Assembly (NCBI GenBank): GCA_003978675.1
Contig: QNYP01000125.1
Coordinates: forward strand, 1 to 7,885
Length of the DNA stretch: 7,885 nt
DNA from: Hydrogenothermus sp.
GTDB lineage: Bacteria; Aquificota; Aquificia; Aquificales; Hydrogenothermaceae
Direction of reading: 5' to 3'
Translations under genes and position numbers: made by a program
Notes under the pieces: generated by a model
The model's input: the letters and a program-made list of their open reading frames with translations, nothing else
The model's database searches: none
What the model was told of the DNA's origin: nothing
Shown here: positions 1 through 6,475 of the stretch, one piece after another
Layout of the letters: the number at the start of each line of letters is the position of its first letter
How positions within the stretch are numbered: position 1 is the first letter of the stretch

Positions 1-58
1 TTTTAGATTTTTATCCTAAACTTAAGGATTTCCCTAAATCTAGGACAAAAATCTAAAA
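1..58. repeat. 18-bp imperfect inverted repeat at left window edge
   Basis: Positions 1-18 (ttttagatttttatccta) and 41-58 are reverse complements with a single mismatch (13 against 46), around a 22-nt centre. In minus-strand RNA the mismatch becomes a G-U wobble, so an RNA read through the porin terminator could form an 18-bp stem here. The centre contains related short blocks (cctaaac, cctaaat, aagg and ctagg) that could form smaller hairpins. No gene is visible. It could be a back-up terminator for the Sox operon, the terminator of a convergent gene to the left, or a dispersed palindromic repeat. The arm begins exactly at base 1, so the repeat may extend outside the window. Confidence 0.75.
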
Positions 59-60
59 AG

Positions 61-88
61 AAAAAAAGGGAGGTAGAAAAGACCTCCC
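61..88 (-). terminator. Rho-independent terminator of the Sox operon
   Basis: Perfect 7-bp GC-rich stem: gggaggt (68-74) pairs with acctccc (82-88) around a 7-nt loop (75-81). On the minus strand the stem is followed at once by seven T, one C and five more T (67 down to 55). It starts 13 nt after the porin stop codon, so it closes the transcript that begins upstream of soxX. This is the only strong intrinsic terminator found in the window. Confidence 0.9.
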
Positions 89-101
89 GTATTGCTTTGT
101 A

Positions 102-1313
102 TTAATAGATGAATTGGAAACCTACACCAATATAAGACCAATTGGTTTTATCTGTAGTTTTTGTTAAATCATCTTTTTTACCCCAATCATATGCTATATT
201 TAACTTTAATTTATCCTTATTAATTAACCAGTTTAAGCTGACTTCGTAAAGTTCTTCTTCAGTTTTTAGGGATGAATGGACTCTATTTGCTGTGGGATTG
301 GTCTTGAATATAGAGTCTGCATCATGTTTTGCATACATTACAGCAGGTCTTATAATTCCTTTGCTTGTTTTAATATTGTAACCAAACTTTATGGAATAGA
401 CTTTATTGTTATAATCATCTCCGTTAGTATTGAAATCTTTTCTGCTTAAAATGTCATATTCAGCATTGAAATCTATAGGACCAAAGTTTGCTAAAATATC
501 AAATCCTACTAGAGAATTACTTTTAAAGTAATCAGTTTTACCTTGATATGTGTAATTTAATCCTAATGTTATTCCATTTCTTTTACCATAATAAGTTTGT
601 GTATATCCCATTTTGTATTTTTTATGTTCAGGATCTCCAAATGACCAAGCAAACCTCATAGCGATTAAAGGTGACCAATTTTTATCACCGCTGTTACCAG
701 TATATTCTGATGTATCAAAGAGACCTATATTATAATTAAACTTTTTATTTATAGCTAAACCACCTATGTTAATACCTGTTTCACGACCAGGTCCTCTATA
801 GACTATATGTCTCCTTGGTTGGAAATTTGTTGTTGCTTTTTGGAAAGAAATAACTTTAAATGCAGTGGTTATACTTTCTTTTCCAACCTGAGGTCTAAAA
901 TATCCAATAGATATGTTTGCCCATTCAGGGTCTAAATGCCAAGTCCATATTGCATCCCAGATATAAAATTCTCTATTATCATAAGTGTCTTGAGATGTCC
1001 CACCTGTTGCAGCTGTCTGCTTATCTTTTCCAAGATTGTCATAAGCAAACCAAACTTTAAATGAAATATCTTTTCTTAGTTTTCCTTTTACACCAATTCT
1101 ACCTCTTCTGATGTAAATGTCATCTCTAGAATCCATATCCGGATTAGAAGGGTCGTTTTTTAATGTATAAATGTTCCATACCTGAACCATTTGGAAGATA
1201 GTTAGTTTTTTACCATCTCCAAAATAGAATGTAGGTGCTGCTTCTGTAGATGGAGCATTTAATAAAGCAACTGCCCCTGCTCCAAGTAAAGCTGATGCTA
1301 GTAGTTTTTTCAT
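102..1313 (-). CDS. outer-membrane porin, phosphate-selective porin O/P-like
   Basis: Predicted 403-residue outer-membrane beta-barrel. A Sec signal peptide (MKKLLASALLGAG then a hydrophobic stretch) ends near STEA/AP at about residue 25. The rest shows alternating polar/aromatic strands rich in Tyr, Asn, Lys and Gly, with a short paired motif IYIRRGRIGVKG near the N-terminus that resembles OprO/OprP-type porins. It ends in an aromatic strand (GVGFQFIY), the usual BAM-recognition pattern. The start at 1313 is chosen because AGGAGG lies 7 nt upstream; an in-frame ATG at 1361 would fall inside the preceding gene and add 16 non-signal residues. It is the last gene of the Sox transcript, 25 nt after the DUF302 gene and just before the terminator. 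A role in thiosulfate or other anion entry is inferred from position only; substrate specificity cannot be read from the sequence. Confidence 0.8.
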   Translation of the reverse strand: MKKLLASALLGAGAVALLNAPSTEAAPTFYFGDGKKLTIFQMVQVWNIYTLKNDPSNPDMDSRDDIYIRRGRIGVKGKLRKDISFKVWFAYDNLGKDKQTAATGGTSQDTYDNREFYIWDAIWTWHLDPEWANISIGYFRPQVGKESITTAFKVISFQKATTNFQPRRHIVYRGPGRETGINIGGLAINKKFNYNIGLFDTSEYTGNSGDKNWSPLIAMRFAWSFGDPEHKKYKMGYTQTYYGKRNGITLGLNYTYQGKTDYFKSNSLVGFDILANFGPIDFNAEYDILSRKDFNTNGDDYNNKVYSIKFGYNIKTSKGIIRPAVMYAKHDADSIFKTNPTANRVHSSLKTEEELYEVSLNWLINKDKLKLNIAYDWGKKDDLTKTTDKTNWSYIGVGFQFIY

Positions 1314-1320
1314 AGCTACT

Positions 1321-1326
1321 CCTCCT
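1321..1326 (-). promoter_or_regulatory. ribosome binding site deciding the porin start
   Basis: AGGAGG on the minus strand, 7 nt before ATG 1313-1311. It sits in the 25-nt gap after the DUF302 stop codon and rules out the longer in-frame start at 1361, which lies within the upstream gene. Confidence 0.85.
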
Positions 1327-1338
1327 TTAAAAAAATTT

Positions 1339-1956
1339 TTATTCTTCGCAGACGGAATCAATTACTTCTTTTAGTTCTTTGTCATAAGTTTTTAATACTT
1401 TCATAGCTACTAAATCTGGATTTCCCATCCATTTAATTGCTAAGGAAGGTCTAAACATACCAATAACAAGTTTGCCTTCTTCGTTTTTGTAAGTGTAAAT
1501 TCTAATAGGACAAAGTCCTACAAGCCACGGATTATGTTTTAAGACAAAATAACCATCGGATAAACGGCAAACCATATAAATATTCATGTTTTCCCAAAAG
1601 TCTGTTCTACCTTGCTCTCTCATGCCTTTTGTTACATGAGATATTTTGATAATTTTATAGTTTTTTTCTTCTAAGGCAGATTTAAGTTGTAAATCTGCTT
1701 CTTCAAAGTCTATACTACAGCTGACCTCATATATGTCTGGAATTTCTACGAATTCTTCCTCTACTTTTATTTTGTTTTTTGTTTTGTTATTTTGAGTTTC
1801 AGCAGTTTTTTCACTTTTAGAAGAAACTATTTCTCCTCTATCTTCATCTTCCCACGGGTCATGTTCAGTCATTGATATATACTTTATATTCGAGCAACTT
1901 GTTCCCAGTATCCCTATGAATAAGATTGTAAAAGCTAAAAGCTTATTTAAGTGCAT
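1339..1956 (-). CDS. DUF302-domain lipoprotein
   Basis: 205-residue exported protein. The N-terminus is a basic-hydrophobic signal ending in LGTSC, so Cys21 is a probable lipidation site; the lipobox is imperfect because Leu is at -4 rather than -3. Residues 30-72 are a charged low-complexity linker (many Glu, Lys, Asn). Residues 75-205 resemble the DUF302 fold: a strand (YEVSCSIDF), a helix (LKSALEEKNYKI), then NIYMVCRL, a GLCP element (147-150), and YTYKNEEGKLVIGMF. The biochemical function of DUF302 is not established. The chosen ATG overlaps the last 10 nt of soxB and has a GAGGG/GGTGG Shine-Dalgarno inside soxB, which suggests translational coupling. The alternative ATG at 1983 would add MWLSYRGWN before the signal and is less likely. 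Cys80, Cys130, Cys149 and Cys203 could be redox or metal ligands, but this is speculation. Confidence 0.75.
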   Translation of the reverse strand: MHLNKLLAFTILFIGILGTSCSNIKYISMTEHDPWEDEDRGEIVSSKSEKTAETQNNKTKNKIKVEEEFVEIPDIYEVSCSIDFEEADLQLKSALEEKNYKIIKISHVTKGMREQGRTDFWENMNIYMVCRLSDGYFVLKHNPWLVGLCPIRIYTYKNEEGKLVIGMFRPSLAIKWMGNPDLVAMKVLKTYDKELKEVIDSVCEE

Positions 1957-3686
1957 ATTCCACCCTCTGTAGGACAGCCACAATCAAGGTCTAGGATTTT
2001 CACATTAGATTCATAAGGAACTTTAATAATCTTTTGCTTTTTAATGTATTCAATTACAACATCGTAAACAGGCGGGTGATCAGGTCTAACATTTTTACCT
2101 GCTTTGTAAAGGTTTCCACCCCAAGCAGATACAACATAAGAGCGTTTAGGGTCTAGGTCTTTCCCGTTAACTTTTATGTTTCTAAGTCTTTTTCCAGCAG
2201 GTGCTCCAAGTTTAATCTCATATTCAACTCCAAGAAGTCTACTCATATCTCCACCTTGCTGGTACAGAGGATTTTTATTAAATGCGTTGTCTGCAACATC
2301 TTCAAGTATCATTTTTAGTTGCTCGCCTGTCATTTCAAATGTATAAACATCAGGATAAGTAATAGCAGTCATTTCATAAACATTGTCTACTGTAATATCC
2401 TGTCCTGGTAAGATAGTAGTTCCCCATCTGTATCCTGGAGTAAATACTATTTCTGCATCTGTTTTATCTCTGATAGCTTCACATATTAGTCTGTCAAATG
2501 TTGAATAGAAAGTATCTCTCTTATAAAGGAGAGTTTCTGTTTTTCCTATTACCTGGTCTAATTTGTCTTTATAAGGCTCATAAACTTTTTCTACAAATTT
2601 CTCTACTTCTGGGTCTGGTTTGATAAAGTTAGAAGCAATAGGAATTAACTTGTAGTTCCATTTTCTTATTTTTCCATTTTTAACATCTAAATCCAGTCTT
2701 CCAAGATATTTTCCGTGAGAACCTGCAATAACAATCATTGTGTTGTTAACAAATATTGGTTTAGGTGCTGGGTCATGGGTATGTCCACTAAAGATGATAT
2801 CAATTCCATTAACCATTTTTGCAAGTGCTTGGTCTAAAGCAAAACCATCGTGAGATAGTAAGACTACTAAATCAACTTTTTTATCTTCTCTAAGTTCATC
2901 TACATATTGCTGGAGAGTTTCTGGTTGTATTCCAAATGTCCAGCCTTCTGTAAATTGTTTAGGGTTAGCAATTGGTGTATAAGGGAATGCATTTCCAATA
3001 ATTCCTATTTTTACTCCTCCAACCTCTTTAATTACATAAGGTTGGAATACAAGTTCTTCCCACATTGCATCTTTAACATTTTGAGCAATAAAATCTGCAT
3101 TTAAGTGGTTTTCTACAAGTTCTAAAACTCTATCTTTCCCATAAGTAAATTCCCAGTGTCCAACCATTACATCAATGCCAAGTAGATTTTGAGCGTCAAC
3201 AATAGCCTTACCTTTTGTAAATAGCCCTACAGCTGTTCCCTGCCATGTATCTCCTGAATCCATAAATAATACTTTATCTTTTCCTCTTTCAGCGATAATT
3301 TGTTTTACAAGTGTAGCCATATAAGCTACACCGCCCATTTTTCCATATTTATGGGCTAGCTCTGGAAAATCAATATAAGTATCAAAGTATGCTCTAAGGG
3401 TTCCTGGTTGAATGTCATAATATTTTAGATAAGCATCTCCACATAAAAATCCTGGTTTGCCAACTAAAGATGGGTGGGAAACCAATGTGGAAGGTTCTCT
3501 CCAGTAAAGAGGTCTAAGATGTGCATGCATATCACATATATGTAATAAAGTTACATTTCCTACAGATTTAAAAGACATTAGCTCTTCTGGGCTCATATTT
3601 GCGAGCTTAGCAAGAGCGTCTGGAGCTGATAATGATATTCCAGCTATCGCTGCAAGCTCCAAAAAGTCTCTTCTTGTTAAATTCAT
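1947..3686 (-). CDS. soxB: SoxB, dimanganese sulfate thiol esterase (thiosulfohydrolase)
   Basis: 579 residues, normal for SoxB. It hydrolyses the SoxY-bound cysteine S-thiosulfonate in the periplasm, releasing sulfate. A Tat signal is visible (TRRDFLE at residues 4-10, then a hydrophobic helix). The metallophosphoesterase core shows the expected ligands: D52-x-H54 (CDMHAH), the DSGDTWQG block with D143 and D146, the SoxB-typical GHWEF with H177 (in place of GNHEF of 5'-nucleotidases), H279 (LSHD) and GHTHDP with H302/H304. The C-terminal 5'-nucleotidase-type domain spans about 380-565. The start is supported by AGGAGG 7 nt upstream, and the gene begins 14 nt after soxA. An oddity is the tail CGCPTEGGICT with three cysteines (569, 571, 578), whose coding region overlaps the next gene start. 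Confidence 0.97.
   Translation of the reverse strand: MNLTRRDFLELAAIAGISLSAPDALAKLANMSPEELMSFKSVGNVTLLHICDMHAHLRPLYWREPSTLVSHPSLVGKPGFLCGDAYLKYYDIQPGTLRAYFDTYIDFPELAHKYGKMGGVAYMATLVKQIIAERGKDKVLFMDSGDTWQGTAVGLFTKGKAIVDAQNLLGIDVMVGHWEFTYGKDRVLELVENHLNADFIAQNVKDAMWEELVFQPYVIKEVGGVKIGIIGNAFPYTPIANPKQFTEGWTFGIQPETLQQYVDELREDKKVDLVVLLSHDGFALDQALAKMVNGIDIIFSGHTHDPAPKPIFVNNTMIVIAGSHGKYLGRLDLDVKNGKIRKWNYKLIPIASNFIKPDPEVEKFVEKVYEPYKDKLDQVIGKTETLLYKRDTFYSTFDRLICEAIRDKTDAEIVFTPGYRWGTTILPGQDITVDNVYEMTAITYPDVYTFEMTGEQLKMILEDVADNAFNKNPLYQQGGDMSRLLGVEYEIKLGAPAGKRLRNIKVNGKDLDPKRSYVVSAWGGNLYKAGKNVRPDHPPVYDVVIEYIKKQKIIKVPYESNVKILDLDCGCPTEGGICT
1963..1968 (-). promoter_or_regulatory. ribosome binding site inside soxB for the DUF302 gene
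   Basis: AGAGGG (with GGTGG just after it) on the minus strand, 6 nt before ATG 1956-1954, lying within the last codons of soxB. It is weaker than the AGGAGG sites of the other genes in the operon, consistent with translation coupled to soxB termination at 1947. Confidence 0.55.
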
Positions 3687-3700
3687 AAAACAGCCTCCTT

Positions 3701-4495
3701 TTACCTTCTTAGTCCTGGAGTTTTTAGTTCTACTCCATTAGATAGTGATTTAACATAAAGCTCTAAAGCTACCATTTCTTTAGAACCTAAAGGTAATGGT
3801 TTTTGCCCTGCTTGTTTTTGGCATCCAATAAATCTTTGCTGTAAGGTTTGAACTTTATTCTTAGTCATTCTAAATGCTGGCCAGTGGTCAGCAGCTCTAC
3901 TTCCTTCTGCTCCCATAACTGGGTCTTTACCTAAAGGCTTTAACCACTGCATTCTAAGGAGTTTTCCAACTGCAAACTCATGACAAACTTGACAAGATAA
4001 GTGTCTTTTCCCTCTTTTTAGAGTAAATACATATCTTCCATATTCATAGTATTCTTTAGCTACAGGAGAAGATATATCTACATTTATAGGCGTTCCAGCT
4101 GCTAGATAAAATAAATAAGTAGTTAAAGCTGTATTTTCTTTACTTTTTAAAGAAAATGGTTTTACCCCTTGATATTTTTTCTGGCAAAGTTGAATTCTTT
4201 GCTCTAAACTTATAACTTTTCCACAGCTTGGGTCATATTTAGGATAATATGCAGCTGCTGTAGCAACTCTTTCTTCAACTTCTCCATTCTTTGTATGGCA
4301 TGATGCACATGATTTTCCTTCAGGTCCCATTGGTTTCTCAAATAAAGCTCCTCCAACTTCTTCAGCAAAAACTTCTCCTGGATTGATACCTTCCTGATAT
4401 AATGCCCAGTCCTCTGCGGAAATTCCTTCTGCTGCGAAAGTGCCAAAAACGGCACCAGATATGAATAATGCTCCAATTAATTTTTTAGCTTTCAT
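3701..4495 (-). CDS. soxA: SoxA, diheme c-type cytochrome of the SoxAX complex
   Basis: 264 residues with a Sec signal (MKAKKLIGALFISGAVFGTFA). With SoxX it oxidatively joins thiosulfate to the SoxY cysteine in the periplasm. Two heme c sites are visible: CASCH (63-67) and CQVCH (168-172), so this is the diheme form. Each is followed by an R-x3-C element: R100/C104 and R221/C225. By family knowledge the second corresponds to the active-site arginine and the cysteine (persulfide) axial ligand of the catalytic heme, and the first to the Cys ligand of the N-terminal heme. The start has AGGAGG 8 nt upstream, overlapping the soxZ stop codon; the gap to soxZ is 12 nt. All hallmark residues are intact. 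Confidence 0.97.
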   Translation of the reverse strand: MKAKKLIGALFISGAVFGTFAAEGISAEDWALYQEGINPGEVFAEEVGGALFEKPMGPEGKSCASCHTKNGEVEERVATAAAYYPKYDPSCGKVISLEQRIQLCQKKYQGVKPFSLKSKENTALTTYLFYLAAGTPINVDISSPVAKEYYEYGRYVFTLKRGKRHLSCQVCHEFAVGKLLRMQWLKPLGKDPVMGAEGSRAADHWPAFRMTKNKVQTLQQRFIGCQKQAGQKPLPLGSKEMVALELYVKSLSNGVELKTPGLRR

Positions 4496-4507
4496 TTTAG
4501 TTTCCTC

Positions 4508-4840
4508 CTACCCTTTTGGTTTTATCTTAATTACCTTTTCAGTTGTATCACCTGTAATATCTTTCCAAACAATTTTTAAAGGTGCTTCTTTATCTGCTTT
4601 TAAGTAGAATGAGATATAAGGGTTTGCGCTTACAGATTGAGTAGGTTTGATAGTTGTTATTTTTTCTCCATCATAAAATACTTCTATGTCATTTATGTAG
4701 TCTGCAGGAATAATTTTCCCAGTTTTTTTGTTTTTTTGAAGCCCTGTGTTCATTGGGTGCATAATAACTGAGTCTATTCTTACTAATTGTCCTTTTTTGT
4801 ATCTTCTTGGTCTTACTTTTATTAACGCAGTTTTTGGCAT
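4508..4840 (-). CDS. soxZ: SoxZ, sulfur-carrier partner of SoxY
   Basis: 110 residues, close to the usual length of about 100. It has a compact immunoglobulin-like fold with the SoxZ signature HPMNTGLQKN (28-37) followed by IPADYI (44-49). It contains no cysteine and no signal peptide, as expected for SoxZ, which binds SoxY and is thought to be exported with it through Tat. The ATG is preceded by an AAGGAGGA Shine-Dalgarno. It lies 34 nt after soxY, the largest gap within the operon, and 12 nt before soxA. It positions the SoxY C-terminal arm for attack by SoxXA and SoxB. Confidence 0.96.
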   Translation of the reverse strand: MPKTALIKVRPRRYKKGQLVRIDSVIMHPMNTGLQKNKKTGKIIPADYINDIEVFYDGEKITTIKPTQSVSANPYISFYLKADKEAPLKIVWKDITGDTTEKVIKIKPKG

Positions 4841-4874
4841 TTTTATTCCTCCTTTTTAAATTTTTAGTTTTTTA

Positions 4875-5330
4875 TTAACCACAACCACCAATTGTTACTT
4901 TTACAGGTTTTTCTGCTTTTATAAATTCACCATTTGAAAGCTCAACTAATGCTACTACATCCATAGTTTTTGCAAGTCTTATTCTTGTAGAGAAGTAAGG
5001 TTTTCCATTTTGCGGTGAAAGATAAACACTTACACTTCTTGGATTGAAGTTCTTTTTAGCTAAGATGTGAATTGCTTTTACTTCTTCTATAGGTCTTGCT
5101 ACTTCAACTTTAACTGGAACAACTGCTCCATTTTCTGCAATAGCAGGAGCTATGAGTTTAACATCTGCAGAATCTTGAGGAGTTTTACCACCAGTAATTT
5201 CATTTAATACCTTCTCGTAAGGTATTTTTTTAGGTTCTGCTTTAGCTTCAGTGTTTGGAAGTAGCTTTGGAGATACAGCTAAAACAGCTCCTGATATAGC
5301 TGTCATCTTTAAAAAGTTTCTTCTGTTCAT
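4875..5330 (-). CDS. soxY: SoxY, thiosulfate carrier protein with C-terminal GGCG
   Basis: 151 residues. A Tat signal is present: NRRNFLK at residues 2-8 followed by a hydrophobic segment to about residue 20. The protein ends in VTIGGCG: Cys150 on the mobile C-terminal arm carries the sulfur intermediate of the Sox cycle, and it is the only cysteine in the protein. The tail is GGCG rather than the longer GGCGG of some SoxY proteins. The start is ATG 5330-5328, 8 nt after GGAGG; a TTG at 5345 in the same frame lies inside that Shine-Dalgarno region and would place five residues before the twin-arginine signal, so it is rejected. The gene begins 21 nt after the thioredoxin gene and is followed by soxZ. 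Confidence 0.96.
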   Translation of the reverse strand: MNRRNFLKMTAISGAVLAVSPKLLPNTEAKAEPKKIPYEKVLNEITGGKTPQDSADVKLIAPAIAENGAVVPVKVEVARPIEEVKAIHILAKKNFNPRSVSVYLSPQNGKPYFSTRIRLAKTMDVVALVELSNGEFIKAEKPVKVTIGGCG

Positions 5331-5338
5331 TAATATAA

Positions 5339-5343
5339 CCTCC
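5339..5343 (-). promoter_or_regulatory. ribosome binding site deciding the soxY start
   Basis: GGAGG on the minus strand, 8 nt before ATG 5330-5328. The upstream in-frame TTG (5345) overlaps this site and cannot use it, so the shorter protein starting MNRRNFLK is preferred. Confidence 0.8.
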
Positions 5344-5351
5344 AAATTTTT

Positions 5352-5795
5352 TTAATTTTCCATAAAATAATCAGTCATACTTTTGTTTTTGTAATGTTCT
5401 TCATAAAAGAATTTAAGAATTTTTAAAAAGTCCTCTTTTTTCCATGCTCCAAAAATGCTCTTTATTTTTTTTCCATTTGCTTCTACAAAATGGAAAGTTG
5501 GTGTCCCTAGATATCCATATTCCTTTCTTATTTCTAGCCCGTCTTCAGAGCATTTTCTAACCTTAATAGGAACAAAGTATTTATTAACTGTTCTTTGAAC
5601 TTCTTTATCTTGAAAAGTTGTTTTTTCCATTTCTTTACAGTAGTGGCACTCTGGAGAATAGATGTAAATCATTATTAATTTGTTTTCTTTTTTAGCTTTT
5701 TTAAAAGCATTTTCGTATTTTTCCCAGTTAATTTTTGCTACCGAGCTTAAAGCAAATGCTAAAGAAAAAAGCATAATAGCCACTACCTTCTTCAA
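5352..5795 (-). CDS. soxW: SoxW-like periplasmic thioredoxin
   Basis: 147-residue exported thioredoxin-fold protein. A Sec signal covers residues 1-20 (MKKVVAIMLFSLAF to SSVA). The active site is SPECHYCKEM with Cys50 and Cys53, and the cis-proline loop is GTPTF (Pro99). Spacing and sequence resemble thioredoxin-like proteins found in sox clusters. Family knowledge suggests a role in reducing or repairing the SoxY cysteine; the partner here is inferred. The start is TTG (5795-5793), chosen because GGAG lies 6 nt upstream just after the soxX stop and because this start gives a complete KK-hydrophobic signal; the next ATG (codon 8) would lose the positive charges. It sits between soxX and soxY, 11 nt after soxX. 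Gene symbol assigned by context; other thioredoxin_2/DsbD-like families are possible. Confidence 0.75.
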   Translation of the reverse strand: MKKVVAIMLFSLAFALSSVAKINWEKYENAFKKAKKENKLIMIYIYSPECHYCKEMEKTTFQDKEVQRTVNKYFVPIKVRKCSEDGLEIRKEYGYLGTPTFHFVEANGKKIKSIFGAWKKEDFLKILKFFYEEHYKNKSMTDYFMEN

Positions 5796-5806
5796 AACTT
5801 ACTCCA

Positions 5807-6340
5807 TTACTTTAGAGTCATTAAAAACGCAGTAATAGCACACACATCATCGTATGAAAGTTTTCCTGTTGTTAGGTTTACAGTCATTATGTTGTAATAT
5901 GGAACGAATTTAGGACTTTTTGGGTCTCTCATTTCTTCAGGAATTTGAACTCTGTAATCAGCCACTCTTTGATAAATCCAATCTATGCTTTTCTTTTGTC
6001 CTCTTGCATCAGGAGCTTTAAATAGTGTAGACATATAACCAGTTAAATCTGGTCCAATGTTTCCTGCTCCAACAGAGCCAGGGGCATTATGACATGCTAC
6101 ACAGTTAGCAATTTTTTTGTTGTTAAAAAGTTTCTTTCCTTTTTCAGCTATCTTAGCTACAAACTTAGGATTATCCAGCTTACAATTAGACGGAATTGCA
6201 TATAATCTAGGAGGAGGATTCATGTCCTTTTTTAATACTTTCTTTCCATCAGGAGACTCAACCCCTGGACAATTTCCAGCAATTGCTAAGCTAAAACCCC
6301 CAAGTAAAACCGCTGATGCTGTAAAAAGTTTTAATTTCAT
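5807..6340 (-). CDS. soxX: SoxX, monoheme c-type cytochrome of the SoxAX complex
   Basis: 177 residues with a Sec signal (MKLKLFTASAVLLGGFSLAIA). One heme c motif, CVACH (80-84), is followed by the class I cytochrome pattern NIGPDLTGY (94-102). Met152 in YYNIMTV is the likely distal heme ligand, though it lacks the common MPP context. The C-terminal helix (YDDVCAITAFLMTL) fits SoxX. Extra cysteines at 24, 53 and 167 are noted; C24 and C53 lie in an N-terminal extension before the heme domain. The start is ATG 6340-6338 with AGGAGG 6 nt upstream; an in-frame ATG at 6370 would place ten charged residues before the signal peptide and span the Shine-Dalgarno, so it is rejected. It is the first gene of the operon, about 47 nt after the predicted sigma-54 transcription start. 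Confidence 0.92.
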   Translation of the reverse strand: MKLKLFTASAVLLGGFSLAIAGNCPGVESPDGKKVLKKDMNPPPRLYAIPSNCKLDNPKFVAKIAEKGKKLFNNKKIANCVACHNAPGSVGAGNIGPDLTGYMSTLFKAPDARGQKKSIDWIYQRVADYRVQIPEEMRDPKSPKFVPYYNIMTVNLTTGKLSYDDVCAITAFLMTLK

Positions 6341-6346
6341 TTTCAA

Positions 6347-6352
6347 CCTCCT
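6347..6352 (-). promoter_or_regulatory. ribosome binding site deciding the soxX start
   Basis: AGGAGG on the minus strand, 6 nt before ATG 6340-6338. It excludes the in-frame ATG at 6370, which would translate through this site. Confidence 0.85.
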
Positions 6353-6397
6353 TTTTATCTTAAAAAACATTATTTTTAATACTCAATTTATTAAGTA

Positions 6398-6413
6398 AGC
6401 AAACGATATGCCA
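6398..6413 (-). promoter_or_regulatory. sigma-54 (-24/-12) promoter of the sox operon
   Basis: The minus strand reads TGGCATA-TCGT-TTGCT. This matches the sigma-54 consensus TGGCACG-N4-TTGCW with the exact required spacing; the GG and GC doublets are intact and the TTGC is complete. Counting from the -12 C (6399) puts the transcription start near 6387, giving a leader of about 47 nt before soxX. A sigma-54 activator gene lies directly upstream. The match is seen in sequence; promoter use is inferred. Confidence 0.85.
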
Positions 6414-6438
6414 AAATTAAAAAACAAGATAAAGCAAG

Positions 6439-6455
6439 CAATATTAAGAATATTG
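6439..6455. repeat. 7-bp inverted repeat caatatt-N3-aatattg
   Basis: Perfect inverted repeat with arms 6439-6445 and 6449-6455, about 60 bp upstream of the predicted transcription start, between the sigma-54 promoter and the upstream palindromes. It is entirely AT apart from the terminal C/G. It could be a regulator site or a bend-prone AT tract assisting DNA looping. A short AT-only inverted repeat can arise by chance in DNA this rich in A and T. Confidence 0.35.
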
Positions 6456-6475
6456 GGATTAGTGTTTAAGATATT

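Noticed and set aside
2907..3104. 65-codon plus-strand reading frame
   Set aside because: It lies wholly opposite soxB, has no convincing Shine-Dalgarno, and its composition is that of an antisense shadow of a conserved gene.
4210..4476. 88-codon minus-strand reading frame
   Set aside because: It overlaps soxA in another frame; the soxA frame carries both heme motifs and the signal peptide, so this is a shadow.
6341..6370. Longer soxX start at 6370
   Set aside because: It would translate through the AGGAGG used by the ATG at 6340 and place ten charged residues in front of the signal peptide.
6117..6398. 93-codon plus-strand reading frame
   Set aside because: Antisense to the soxX N-terminus and running into the sigma-54 promoter; no family features and no ribosome binding site.
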